Positions 48,853 to 61,181 of a stretch of 64,000 nucleotides of DNA are shown here, in pieces. Below the pieces are notes generated by a model. That model saw only the letters and a program-made list of their open reading frames with translations, did not search any database and was not told the origin of the DNA. This stretch comes from Sphagnum magellanicum (Eukaryota > Streptophyta > Sphagnopsida > Sphagnales > Sphagnaceae), in NCBI GenBank assembly GCA_021904315.1, contig CM038911.1, positions 18,573,390 through 18,637,389 on the forward strand, read 5' to 3'. Within the stretch, counting starts at the first letter, position 1; the number at the start of each line of letters is the position of its first letter. The position numbers and the translations under genes were made by a program.

Positions 48853-50052
48853 ATGCTCCTTGCTTTCAGTAAGGCACCTACTAAGCTTCTGAATGCACAA
48901 CACATGCACATGTCCCTCTTGTTGTTGTTGTTGTTACATAATATGCCATTTTTGAATTGTCAGAACATTCTAATTGTGAAGAAGAACTCCACTTGTAGTG
49001 ATGGCAGAGTTTGTAGTTTGTACAGCTTGCAATTGTCTGCCATGATCAATTTGTCATTGATCCTTGGGTAGCAAGGTTTTTATTCATCAACTTTCAGAAA
49101 TAGCTTTCATGGCTAGAAGGAAAGCATCCACCATGGCCTCAATGGGCCTAGTTTGGTTAAATGAGCTCAATGGCTAGTTTGGTTAAATGTTTATAGGAGG
49201 GTTAAGTGGTTTTTTAATTTTTTTGAAGATACTTGGTTATTTTATTTTTTATTTTTGTGTCAATTGAATGTTTGGTGAGCTTGGAATTTGTAATGGAGTT
49301 TAATTTGACTATGCTTGTTTGGCACACCTAAAGAAATGAAGTGATTTAAAAAATACTTTAGACATCTATTGGCAATCAACAATTTTCTCAAGGTGGAGAT
49401 AAATTTGTGATCTTGCTTATGAGGAAATTGAACCCCCTAAACCTCCCATTGCAACACAAGCCTTCTTCAAAATACACCCCCACAAAAGCGCATAAATTAT
49501 TTTTAAAAAAACTAAACACACAAACTATGCACAATTATAATAACATACGATTGCTGAAAATTGACTATTGGGGGAGTTCAAACCTTTAATTACCCATTAC
49601 AACACAAGGCTTGCACAAACACACAAAGCAAACAAATTGCATACACAAACGAAACTTGTTAGGCCTAGTACTAAGACAAAATTTCAATGTGAAACACATC
49701 AAACTTGATGAGATCATGGAACCAATGATTTACTCCATGGCAATTTCTTCCAACTTCAAGTACTTTAACAACTTGTACACAGTCACTTCTGAAGAGAATA
49801 GAAATCTTCAAAGCTAAGTTTAAAAATTCATGTGACTTAAGAAAGGCCTCATGGCTAACATAACCATTGTTTTTCATTTTTAATTTGAAAAAGAACATTT
49901 GCAAATCCAAAGATATTGAAGATAAGACCTCTCACACCCATAACTAACCAAGCCCAATTTTAAGAGGGTGATGATATTGAGCCTTAATCACACTAATTTG
50001 TTTATTTAATGAATTCCCATTGTCTAAGATCAACTAGTAAACCCTAAACCCT
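48853..50052. other. Intergenic DNA, a direct repeat, no gene seen
   Basis: 49431-49480 and 49581-49627 form a loose direct repeat, sharing CCCATT(G/A)CAACACAAG and the following CTTC/CTTG part. Nothing else is recognisable. Confidence 0.45.
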
Positions 50053-50570
50053 AAAAAATGGCCCTAATTTGCCAGATTTTGAAATTATTTCTAGTTTGGC
50101 AATATCACAACAAACTAAAAAAATAAATCCTAATTTGCACTCCTGATTACTTTATCAACAATATTTTATGTTGTTTCATGTAAGATTGATTACACAATTA
50201 AACCAAAATTGTATAGGGCTGAAATAAGCTATGATACATAACTAATGAAGTAATTTTTTTAAATAAGTGAAATCTCAAATTCACTTACCTCCCTTTACTT
50301 ACTTCTAAAAGCTTTAGGTTAAATGTTTTTAATAGTCCTAAGTTTCAATATATTTTACATTGCCATGCTTGAAGATTATGTATTTTCCACCTCACCCATT
50401 TTAGTTTCAAGCTCTATATCATGTTATGGTGTTGTAAACCCAAGCGAATGTGTAGTCCTTGCCTAAAGGCATGACCCAATAACGTAACTACGATAATAAG
50501 ATCCACCAATGCAGGATGGATGATCCTTGTACTCCAATGAACAAGATGTGGATACCGATAGGTAGTCAAT
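50053..50570 (+). repeat. Left arm of a large inverted repeat
   Basis: Reverse-complementary to 51742-52393. Shared blocks include GGCCCTAATTTGCCAGATTT at the outer end, CTAATTTGCACTYCTGATT, AAGCTTTAGGTTAAATG, AGCTCTATATCATGTTA and CCTTGCCTAAAGGCATGACC. By eye the arms are about 85-90% alike. Confidence 0.85.
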
Positions 50571-50892
50571 ATCATAAATTGATTAGGATCGGTTGATGCA
50601 CTATGGAACATATTAATGGGAGTCTCCTTCACAAATAATCAAACTCACACACTATTTTCCCCTTTTTTCTTTTTGCATGGGCTTGAGCTATGAAGCCTGC
50701 CTTAACTTGTCCTTCAAGTGTGATTGCCATTTGTGGTGAAGGGCTGCCATCAACCTTGTCCTTCAAAGTGAAAGATTTGAATGAGACTACTTGCCTACTA
50801 CCAGAACCAGCAGCTCATCATGTAATAGCTCAACCCTTTTAAATGACAATCCATAAGAATGACAAATATTTCACATATTAAATTGGAAACAC

Positions 50893-51138
50893 ATGGTGTT
50901 TATAGTAGTGGTGAAGCAGGCTCTTGATTCCCACAGCAACAATTCTACCAAGTTTAACTTTGAGTTGTTGTATGACATTAAGGTCTTCTATGGGCTGGCA
51001 ATGTTGCTGCCTATGTTGAAACGAGTGAATAGTCTAACTAAGCTGGCCCAAGCTCAAAATGTTTTTTTTTTGTTGTTGGCCTTGCCTACCCAGGCAAGGA
51101 TATTGTGTTTAGATTCATTATATAATATAGCAGGTTAA
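50893..51138 (+). pseudogene. hAT transposase fragment (ZNF862-like)
   Basis: The frame reads SNNSTKFNFELLYDIKVFYG followed by LPMLKRVNSLTKLAQAQNVF. This is the segment before the C-terminal domain of ZNF862-like hAT proteins and parallels NFELFCDVNLFISLSCMLE plus VHALIKFAQK of the relic at 10503-10742. The coding match ends near 51060, where a dispersed repeat begins. It lies in the loop of the inverted repeat. Confidence 0.6.
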
Positions 51139-51383
51139 GGGATTTTGGCTCCTAGGTAATAAATAGGTCTATTTTTATATGAGGATTTTTGAAAGATGAT
51201 ATTTTGGCTTGTGTTGAAACTTGAGATTAGTGACAGAGTTATAATATCTTGAAAGATTTTGGTTTCTTTTAGAGGATTTTCTGAAGATTATATTTTTACA
51301 TGATGAAATATAATTGAGTTTTCATAATTCTTCTTTTGCCTTAAGATACTTTTTAATGTAAATGACTAGGCCACAATGTGACA
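51074..51383. repeat. Dispersed repeat family C, copy 1
   Basis: Begins TGTTGGCCTTGCCTACC and ends ACAATGTGACA. It shares ordered blocks with copies at 52731 and 56359 (AGGCAAGGATATTGTGTTTA, TTGGTTTCTTTTAGAGGATT, AGATACTTTTTAATGTAAAT). The TG...CA ends would suit a solo LTR, but there is no target duplication and no internal domain nearby. Confidence 0.75.
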
Positions 51384-51741
51384 CACCCCTTATTTTGACT
51401 ATGTGATAGCAATCAAATTTTGTCAACCAAATTTGTTTTAACATTATATGGACCCTCACATTGACTTTTGAGTTAGATGTGTTTTACTTTTACAAGTGTT
51501 AGATGGACTCCTATTGTGATCTCATCATCATGTGATGGATATATAGAAATTGAATACATGTAAAGAGCACTTAATCATTGATTACAACGAACAGCACATT
51601 TGAATGTTTTATTTCAGAATTGTTGTCTCACTTTCCTTCACATAATGTAATGAAAGCTTTGGGTTTAGTTGATATCGACTTTGAAGAGTGAGAAAAACAT
51701 TTAATCGGGGATATTATTAATGGATTATTATGCATATTAAT

Positions 51742-52393
51742 ATCCATATTAACATCTTGTTCATTGGAGTACAAGGATCAACCATCCTGGATTGCTGTAT
51801 CTCATTATTGTTGTTATGTTATTGGGTCATGCCTTTAGGCAAGGACTACACATTCGCTCGGGTCTACAACACCTTAACATGATATAGAGCTTGAACCTAA
51901 AACAAGGAGGGTGAAAAATAGGTAATCTTCAAGCACGGCAATCTAAAATATATAGAAACTCAGGATTATTAAAAACATTTAACCTAAAGCTTTATTACTT
52001 AAGTCAGGGGAGGTTAACAAATTTGATATTTCACTTATATATAAAAAAAACTACTTCAATGTTATGTATCATGGCTTATTTCAGCCCTATGAAATTTTGG
52101 TTTAATTGGGTATTTAATCTTACATGAAACAATGAAAAATATTATTGATAAAGCAATCAGAAGTGCAAATTAGGGGTTTTTTTTTTTTGGTTGTTGTTAT
52201 GATGTTGCCAAACTGGCAATAATCCACAAACAGAGTATGTCAAATTTGGCTATAGACCCAACATGAAAGTCAAACATTTTAAGAATCCTTTAATATTTTG
52301 GTTACTTACTTACTGGAACGTGTTTTAGAAATCTGATGATTTTTCAAAAGAAATAATTTCAAAATCTGGCAAATTAGGGCCCATTTTTTTCAC
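51742..52393 (-). repeat. Right arm of a large inverted repeat
   Basis: Pairs with 50053-50570. It has about 130 bp extra near 52220-52350 that the left arm lacks. The loop between the arms is about 1.2 kb. Confidence 0.85.
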
Positions 52394-52730
52394 AGAAACC
52401 TTTGTATGTATCATATATTTCTCGCAGGTTGAAAAACAAATTGCAACCAAAATTCACCAAAATTTTGAAAAATGGTGCAAAATATGTTTAATATCCCAGT
52501 AAAAATTAATGCAAACATCATGGCATGAATGAATGAATGATGGACTTCGTGTATTTTACACCTTTCTTTTGTTATTAATTCATTGTATGCCCAAATGGGT
52601 CTAACAATTAAAGTCGTCTTCCTTCTTCTTCTTCTTCTTCTTACAGCTCATTTGGTTATTGTGCACATCTTACGTCTTGTTCTGTTGTCATCCTAATCAT
52701 TAACAATGGCGAGAGCTTCGGAACATGATT

Positions 52731-53045
52731 TGTTGGCCTTGCCTACCAAGGCAAGGATATTATGTTTAGATTCATTGTAGAGTATATATAGTAGCTTAAG
52801 GTATTTTGGCACCTAGGTAATAATAATAGGTCTATTTTTTATATGAGGATTTTTGAAAGATGATATTTTGGCTTGTGTTGAATCTTGAGATTAGTTATAT
52901 AGAGTTGTAATATCTTTGAAAGGTTTTGGTTTCTTTTAGAGGATTTTTTTTTGAAGATTACTTTTTTGCATGGTGAAATATTTTGAGCTTCCATAGTTTT
53001 GCTTTTTGCCTTAAGATACTTTTTGATGTAAATGGCAAGGCCTAA
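52731..53045. repeat. Dispersed repeat family C, copy 2
   Basis: Same start as copy 1. The right part ends GATGTAAATGGCAAGGCC and lacks the TGTGACA end. It lies just outside the right arm of the inverted repeat. Confidence 0.75.
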
Positions 53046-53824
53046 AACCTTAAAAATTGTCATATTTTTCTTTTTAAAAATAGTCCTATGGGTTGTGCAA
53101 AATTTTACCTCAAATGTTCTTTTTTAAAATAAAGGTTGTTTGAATAATAGATTAAAAAAATGAAAAAAAATTTGCCACCCTAAAAATAAATAAAATAAAA
53201 TAATTATTTTACTAGATTATTAAATAAATAATTTAAATTTAAATTTAGAAAAAAATAATTAAAAAAACCCATGTGTAGATCCTTTTCTTTTTGTCCTTTC
53301 CACTACTTCAATAATATGTTTGCTATCTGATTATGCACTTTTGTTGTCTGTTTTACTTCACTGTTGGTTGGTACCAGGGTGAGCTATGATTTCAGTTACC
53401 TATTTGGCCTTTGGTATTCAAACACAAGAAGAAGACAATCAGCTGTTACTTTTTGACAATTGAATAGGGGAAGACTCTTATTACAACATCCCTTTTCCTC
53501 TTCCTCTTCTTCTTTTCTTTCTTTCTTGGAGTGAAATTTTCTTGCAATGAAAGTCTTTGCAGATTTCACATGATCTGCATTGTGGACAACCAATTCTGAG
53601 GGTTACCCAATTTCTTATTCTTCTTCTTCTTCTTCTTCTTCTTCTTGTTTTCTTCTTGTTAGTGTTTTGTTGCAGTGGAATTTTTGGCAGGTTTTTCACA
53701 ATCATCAAACCAGTATTGTGGGTGTGAGAGAGTTTGCAGCAATCAACCACAGTTTGCATCTCCACCCATCTCTGGTTTTTTGTTTTTTGGGCCTCTACTG
53801 TGGTTGGGGAAATTGGCACCAGCA

Positions 53825-53857
<33 letters not shown>

Positions 53858-54344
53858 GCTCTGATGAGTTACAATTTTGCTGTGATATACATACAGCCCA
53901 CTGGCTGATTGTTGTACATATGTAGTCTGGATCTCCAATCTGTTGTTTTATTAGTTTCAGATTTGTAAGGCCTTTTTCCCCCCAAACTGCAATTCTCGCA
54001 ACAAGGATTTCATTTCTGGGTTGAGTTTTGGTGTGATGCAAATGCAAGCTTTCTGTTGCTGTTACAAGTAGGTGACCTTCATTTTCAGTTTTGCAAGAAT
54101 TTCTTTGAAACTGGGCCACAGAGAGATAGACAGACAGACAGAGTTTCTCTCGTGTTTTTTGGTGTGATAGAGAACAAAACTTCCAGATTCTTTCATTTCT
54201 AGTTTTGTTGTTGTTGTTTGTAGGTGGGTGAGTTTTAAGTTTTCATTTTTGCAAGAATTTGAACCCTGCAATCTGCAAAGAGATGAGCAAAATTCAGGAG
54301 CACTAATTTGGTGGGCACTCTGGAATCATGTATGGAGAGCAAGT
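53046..54344. other. Upstream flank of the pectinesterase gene, with microsatellites
   Basis: Contains a TTC run at about 53616-53646, an 8-unit (CTGG) run at 53826-53857 and (ACAG) repeats near 54131-54143. From 53490 on the sequence is less AT-rich and may be promoter or 5' UTR. Long open frames on both strands here come from the simple repeats. Confidence 0.4.
53826..53857. repeat. (CTGG)8 tetranucleotide repeat
   Basis: Eight perfect units, about 0.8 kb upstream of the pectinesterase start. Confidence 0.92.
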
Positions 54345-54645
54345 AGCAGAGAGATCGTGAAGCTTTGATGATGAAGCTGCAAGTAGCTGAGAGATTGTGA
54401 AACTTTGATGAAGCAAGTGAAGAGATTGTGAAAAGCTTTGACGGAGCTGCAAGTAGCGGAGAAATTGTGAAACTTTGATGAAGCAAGTAAAGAGATTGTG
54501 CGGTTTTGATGGAGCAAGCAGCTGAGAGATTGTGAAGCTCCTTTGATGAGATGGTGAAGCTTTGATGGAGCAGCAAGTAGAGAGATTGTGAAGCTTTCAT
54601 GTAGTTGCAAGTATCTAGAGAGATTGTGAAACTTTGATGAGATGG
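54345..54645. repeat. Imperfect minisatellite up to the pectinesterase start codon
   Basis: Eight or nine copies of a motif based on AGAGATTGTGAARCTTTGAT, often followed by GGAGCAAGT or GAAGCAAGT, recur every 28-40 bp (near 54351, 54391, 54419, 54459, 54489, 54522, 54581, 54616). The last unit runs into the ATG at 54642. A minus-strand frame of 162 codons here is produced by the repeat. Confidence 0.85.
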
Positions 54646-57600
54646 CGATAATAGATCAAGGAGAAGATCATACAAGTCGTCGATGCAAGAAGAACTATAT
54701 TGCACTGAAAGGATTGGTTTCAAGGAATAGAAGAATCCCCGCCGCCATCGCTGCTTCTTCTCTTGCCATCGTCTTTCTCTGCACCGCAGCAGCTTTTCTC
54801 GTGCTTATACAAGGAGCTGCAGAGGCGCAAACCATAGCAGTCTCTCCTCATCAACAAGCGCCGGTTCTTCTGACGCAACAACGTCGTCGTCTCCTGCAGC
54901 AGCCGCCTCCTCAACCAGACCTGATCGAGCTCGCGTGCGGTGCGACACTGTACCCAGACGCAGCTTGTAGCGACGCGTTGTATTCCGACTCGCGTACCTT
55001 TGGTGCAGCTACTGCACAAGATCTAGCAGCGATTCTCACGAGTATTGCACTCGAGAGAGCTTACGACGCACTGGCGGATGGACAAACGCTCGCTTCCCAG
55101 GTGGGGGCTGCAGGGAATGCAAGCTTGATTTCCGTCTCAACGCAGTGTTCCGAGGTCTTGGATCTCGTTGTCTTCCATCTCCAGAACGCGGAAAGCGCGT
55201 ACACTGTACAGCAGCAGCAGCAGCTTCTGCTTCTTGCGGACATTCAAGCATGGCTCAGTGCAGCTTTGAGCTATGGCACAGATTGCTACTCACCACTGAG
55301 CGCGTATAACCAATTCTTCTCGACTCTTCCTTTGATTCCCGAGCTGCTGGCAAGCTTGAACGTGAGCTTGGAGATCATGAGCAACGCACTGGCGATGGCG
55401 GATGCACTCATCAACTACGGCCCTGATGCTTCGCTCTGGAAGCCGCCGCCGGAAACCAGACAGGAGCAGCTTGCGGAGCTTGCCACCACTTCCTACACCG
55501 ATCTCTTCCCCGACTGGATTGCGAAAGAGACCTCCAGCTGGTTGCACGGCGAGCTCAAATTCGAGCCTTCTGTTACGGTTGCTCTTGCTGCTGCTTCTTC
55601 TGCTGCTAATGGTTATTCCAGCATTCAGACAGCAGTTGATGAAGCTCCTTCCTGGAGCACATCAAGGTCAGAATTCTGCGAAGATCATAGACAGACAGAT
55701 GTTCTGAATTTTGCGAGCTGCATCAGAGAGATATTTTCCAGCTTCATTTCTTCTTCTCTGCATTCCTGAATTCTCTGAACTGCAATTCGACAATCTTGTC
55801 TTGCAATGCGAGACAAATCTTGTAGCAATTTTTTTTCTTGTTTGCGAGAACCGAGCAACTCATCGTCATGCAACAAAAACTTTTCTCGGGTCGGGAGAAA
55901 AGCTCTTGTGGGAAGAGAACTTTGTTTGTTTGTTTGTGTTGGTTTTGGTTTTTTGGAGTGACTGAGTCCTGACTCCTCACTGATGCAAAAGAGAGAGTGC
56001 GTGGGTGGGTCGTGGTGGGAGCAATGCGGCAGGTACGTGATCTACATAACAGCAGGAGTGTACAATGAAGTGGTGAGGATTCCCAAAGACAAAACCAACC
56101 TGATGTTCATAGGCGATGGCGTCGGCAACACCATCATCACTGGCAACATGAGCGTTGCACTCATTCCAGGGATGATCACTTGGCTCACACCCACTGTGGG
56201 TAAGTTAGGTCATCAAAACATGTCCATCCTTTTGCCCTAATTCTCTCTCTCACACACACATTTCCTCTCTTTGATATGTGTGATAAAATAAGTTTCTCTC
56301 TTCTTTTCTCTCTCTCAAATCTTTCTCTTTGCATATCTATCTCTGAAGCAAGGTAGTTTGTTGGCCTTGCCTACCAAGGCAAGGATATTGTGTTTCGATT
56401 CATTATCTTGAAGGATTTTGGTTTCTTTTAGAGGATTTTTTGAAGATTATATTATTGCATGGTGAGATATTTGAGTCTCCATAGTTCTCCTTTTACCTTT
56501 AGATACTTTTTGATGTAAATGGCAAGGTCACAGTGTGACACGCCCGTTGTTTTGTTTTATTTTGTCATGTCGGGCTGAGATCTCCCAAACCACAGCATTT
56601 CATGTTGTGCTCTTGGTATCTTCAGAAAGCTCTCAGTCTCTGACCCTCTACACAAGACCAACACTGGTTTGAACCAGTGTTGGGTGGGTGGGTATCAACT
56701 AGAACATACCAGCTGGTAACTACCTATGAGTAGTGATTGTTTTTTAAGAAACTTCATTACCAGCCTGGTACTGGTATTGGACTTTGTTTTTTGACTTTCA
56801 AAATTCACAAGCAGCCTGGTATTGGTATTGGATCTCTTTTTAACTTTCATACCAGCCTGGTCTTGATATTAGGGTTCATGGCTGATTTTTGGATGGTATG
56901 TTTTCAAGGATATACCTGATCCTGAGATCATTATAGTATTAAGTTGGTATTTCCTCAAGTGCCTACCAGGCAGGTACTGGTGTAAGGTTGGTATTGCCTC
57001 AAGTAACATACATCATCACTCTCCATTTGAAATCATTGCTCAAAGAATCGTTCCTAATATTGCCTTGTGTGTAATATGATGGGAATATGGACAGCTGTGG
57101 ATGGAGCTGGTTTCATGGCCCAGGGCATCACATTTGAGAATACCGCAGGTCCTGATGGGCATCAAGCTGTGGCACTAAGAGTAGACAGCGATCATTCTGT
57201 GTTCCAGAGTTGCTCTATAGTTGGTTTCCAAGACTCACTGTACACACATGCATTGCGCCAACTCTATTACAACTGTTCAATTGAAGGGACTGTTGATTTC
57301 ATCTTTGGAAATGCTGCTGCTTTTTTCCAGAACTGCAATATAATTGTCCGGGTTGGAAGACCCACAGCCATCACTAGCACCTTGACTGCACAGGTACAAA
57401 ACAAAACAAAATGCACATGTCACTTGTATACATATAATGTACACAGATGATGAACACCCCTAGTTTGCACATGTAAAGCACTTGGAGAAATTTCATTGCC
57501 CATTTGGAAGGCAACTTATATCAATGAACATCACTTTGGTAAAGAGTGGTCTTATAAAGCCTAAGCAAGAACCACAGGAGGTTTTTCTAAAAGTAATTAG

Positions 57601-58116
57601 AAGATGAGTTTTAGGGTTTAGAGTTTTACCACTTTAGGGCATAGAGTATCAGGGACTCACAAGGAGTGGGTTGAATCTTGAATAGATGTGATGCATTGAT
57701 ACTAATTCAAACTCCACTTGTGTGTGGTCCAGGGTAGAATAGATCCAGGACAAAAGACAGCTCTCATCTTTCAGAATTGCTCCGTGTTTGGAACTCCTGA
57801 ATATGAGCAGGCTTTTCAACAAAGCCCATCCACAAATTTAGCCTACTTAGGCAGGCCATGGAAGCTTTACTCTCGCACCATCTTTCTGTACACATATTTG
57901 TCTCCCATAATCCAGCCTATAGGATGGCTTCCATGGAGTGGACTATTTGCACTTGACACACTACTGGATGCAGAACTTGGCAGTTATGGGCCTGGTGCTG
58001 TCAACCCATCTCAACGCATATATTGGTCATCTCAACTTTCACCTCAACAGGCAGAGTACTTCTCTGCCCAAAACTTCCTGCAAGCAGATTCCTGGCTCCC
58101 CCAGACAGTTCCTTAA
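54642..58116 (+). CDS. Pectinesterase with N-terminal PMEI domain (group/type I PME)
   Basis: Removes methyl esters from cell-wall homogalacturonan. Exons 54642-55666, 56033-56199, 57095-57393 and 57733-58116 join in phase to 624 residues. Residues 33-59 are a hydrophobic signal anchor. The PMEI-like domain follows, with Cys99, Cys109, Cys169 and Cys215. The catalytic domain has the family motifs: GVYNE (350-354), QAVALR with Gln421, GFQDSLY with Gln443 and Asp444, VDFIFGN with Asp465, and YLGRPWK with Arg538 and Trp540. All catalytic residues are present. RRRLL is at 81-85, before the inhibitor domain; the linker after it ([15 protein letters not shown]) lacks the usual RKLL or RRLL cleavage site, and the DGSG block is altered. 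Intron 2 carries a dispersed repeat and a minisatellite. Possible poly(A) signals: 58256, 58352. The start is the first Met after the minisatellite. Confidence 0.92.
56359..56540. repeat. Dispersed repeat family C, copy 3, in pectinesterase intron 2
   Basis: Same start (TGTTGGCCTTGCCTACC) and same TGTGACA end as copy 1, with about 120 bp of the middle missing. Confidence 0.75.
56750..56870. repeat. Short minisatellite in pectinesterase intron 2
   Basis: Three units of 50-70 bp, each containing CAGCCTGGT followed by a TTGG/TTGATATT segment and a TTT-rich part (near 56760, 56812, 56852). Related CCTGG/GGTACTGGT motifs continue to 57000. Confidence 0.65.
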
Positions 58117-58586
58117 ATGTCATCTAGAGAAGATAGAAACCACAGTACCCTAATCCCTAAACTACCAATTCTTGACACCACAACTGTCAATAACAAGTTA
58201 GCTGATAGCAGAAGAAGGGCTAACAACACATACTCAGGAACACAAATTCCCTAAAAATAAAAACCAGTAGGAACTTCTAGCACAGCTATGGAGCCTCCTT
58301 CCTGCAGCCAGGGTTTAAGGTTAAGCTATGTAGTTGTGTAGCACAATGCACAATAAAAACCACAGAATTCTCATGGAAGTGTAGAAGACAACAATTCAAC
58401 CACAAAACAACAATGTGAGCAATTATAGACAGACGAAGGATCCATTGAAGCACACAGCAGTAATTTCAAGAACAGCACACCATTTTGAACCATGAAACGC
58501 CAGCACAAGGAGCTAACAAGTCACGTATCAAGAGGTGGTGTAAAAATACACCATGGAAATGCGGTACACCAGCGAAGGGAGGAGCC

Positions 58587-59410
<824 letters not shown>

Positions 59411-60051
59411 GAATCATTTCTGACCGTTGGATATTCCTCGAATGGTCGGGATTTGGCGGGGTGGTGGTGGTCCTGGACTTGTTGTTGGGACTCCGTTGGG
59501 TGGTAGTTTTGACCCCTCGATTTGAGTCTGCAACTTTTGTTGACATGTCAAGTCAATTATGGCCTTTCATTCAGGACCTCGCGAAGAAGCTCTTCTTCTT
59601 CTTCTTCTTCCTCCTCTTCGCAGATGTCGTGCATTGACGTCGCGGAGACGTGCTTTATTGCAGAATTGAGATTTTGGTTGCAATTTTTTCTTCCACATGT
59701 GCTTCCGATCTTAAACGCCTTGACATGAATTATTTCTTTTATGAGCATGATCACAAAATCGTTGAGTTTAAAATTTAAATAAGCTCGTTAAGCTAATAGT
59801 CAGTCAGCAATTTAAGTGCATCGTTTTCAATCTTGGTATTACGCTACTGCTGAAGTCTTTGATGCCTTCGCTGCTGCCAGTGCTGCCTGTTGAATCCACC
59901 TCGAAAATTATGATAATCCTTGTTTGCAACAGATGATTTCTTCCAACGAACAGGCGCAGATGTCGGAATCGGTGATGGTTAATTTGTGATCGATCCATGA
60001 CAGGTAAGTGGTTTCAAGACTCCCACTCTGTTCATGTTGCATGTTTTGAAG

Positions 60052-60098
<47 letters not shown>

Positions 60099-61181
60099 TG
60101 ACAATTTATTTGTAGTAGATTGATCACCGATATACCACTAGGTATCCAGTTTTGTTGTATCAAATTTCTCCAATACATGCAGGAACTAATTAATATGGTT
60201 TCAACACGTTTTGAGTTTTGAAACAGGTCAGACTTGGAAATTTTGCTTAGATGCTATGAATCAGCATTAATCTAAACATTTACAAACTTCATTTACTTTA
60301 GCTCTAGATGAATTGTATAACTTTGAAATCTATGGCTCATACCAAGTGCATGATGAAGAGACTAGAATTGCAAATTACCTGCAAAAGTTAATAACTAAAT
60401 ACACACATGTGGATATATATATTATATATGTAGTTAAATTTCATCGACGAACAACTAACTTCACCACCATTTGGTATTTTATGTTTGAAGGTTTGAGCAA
60501 AACCTACAGCTAAAGTTAGTTTTTTCTCATCCTACCTATCTTGTATGTAAGCGAGAGGGACTATATCTCTCCCTTCTTCCTGTGGCCTCCCCATTTTTTG
60601 GCCTTTCTTTGGCCTTCCCTTTTGTTTTTCGTGTGATGGTTTCAACCATGGGTTTTTTATTGGATTTTTTTGGATCTCTTCTATATATACCAAGGTTCAA
60701 ATTTAGTTATCACTTCAAGTCTTATCATTATGATAGCGGTGACATCATTGGATGCCAAATTCATGTTATCTTTTTATAGGTAAAGCCCATTATGTTTCAA
60801 TTGATTTGTTGCTTTCTTTTCAATTTATGCACTTCTATCATACTACTAATCTACTCTTTGTAGTTGTCCTATTCTTATTGAGATTCATGGATCACAAATA
60901 ACAATCTTTTTTGGATCAAACTTTTTTCCAAAATCAAACTAAACAATAGATAGGGAAATTGAGGTCCAAAATTTTATGAATGTCATAAATGAAAATTTAG
61001 ATGTTGATGAAGATATTATTGAAGCCATGTATGATTATTTAATGAAAATATTGAATATAATTATGACATGCCCCCTGGCTCTTGGATAGACTCCAAATGT
61101 GAGTCTGAAATAAAAATAGCAGAAGAGCAAGGAGTCGAGGCACATTCCCTAGCTCATAACACTTTTAAAGGTAGAGGGGCG
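59411..61181. other. Intergenic DNA with a long CT microsatellite; no gene recognised
   Basis: (CT)n runs from about 60054 to 60098, and a TTC run is at 59588-59612. No coding sequence is recognised. The last 200 bp before 61182 may be the eroded 3' end of a Gypsy-type element. Confidence 0.5.
60054..60098. repeat. (CT)n microsatellite, about 45 bp
   Basis: Perfect alternating C and T. Confidence 0.92.

Noticed and set aside
48720-48855. Possible tRNA gene on the minus strand
   Set aside because: Box B is good, but box A is poor and no stable cloverleaf or anticodon arm could be drawn; treated as SINE-like.
50040-50055. Telomere-like CCCTAAA units
   Set aside because: Only two units, and similar scraps occur at 8664 and near 11220; there is no array, so this is not a telomere.
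51074-53045. Family C copies 1 and 2 as the two LTRs of one element
   Set aside because: Between them lies the right arm of the large inverted repeat rather than retrotransposon coding sequence, and there is no target duplication.
53481-54119. 212-codon minus-strand open frame with Arg and Gln runs
   Set aside because: Its composition follows the TTC and CTGG microsatellites; no domain.
54235-54723. 162-codon minus-strand open frame
   Set aside because: Generated by the minisatellite upstream of the pectinesterase; repetitive peptide.
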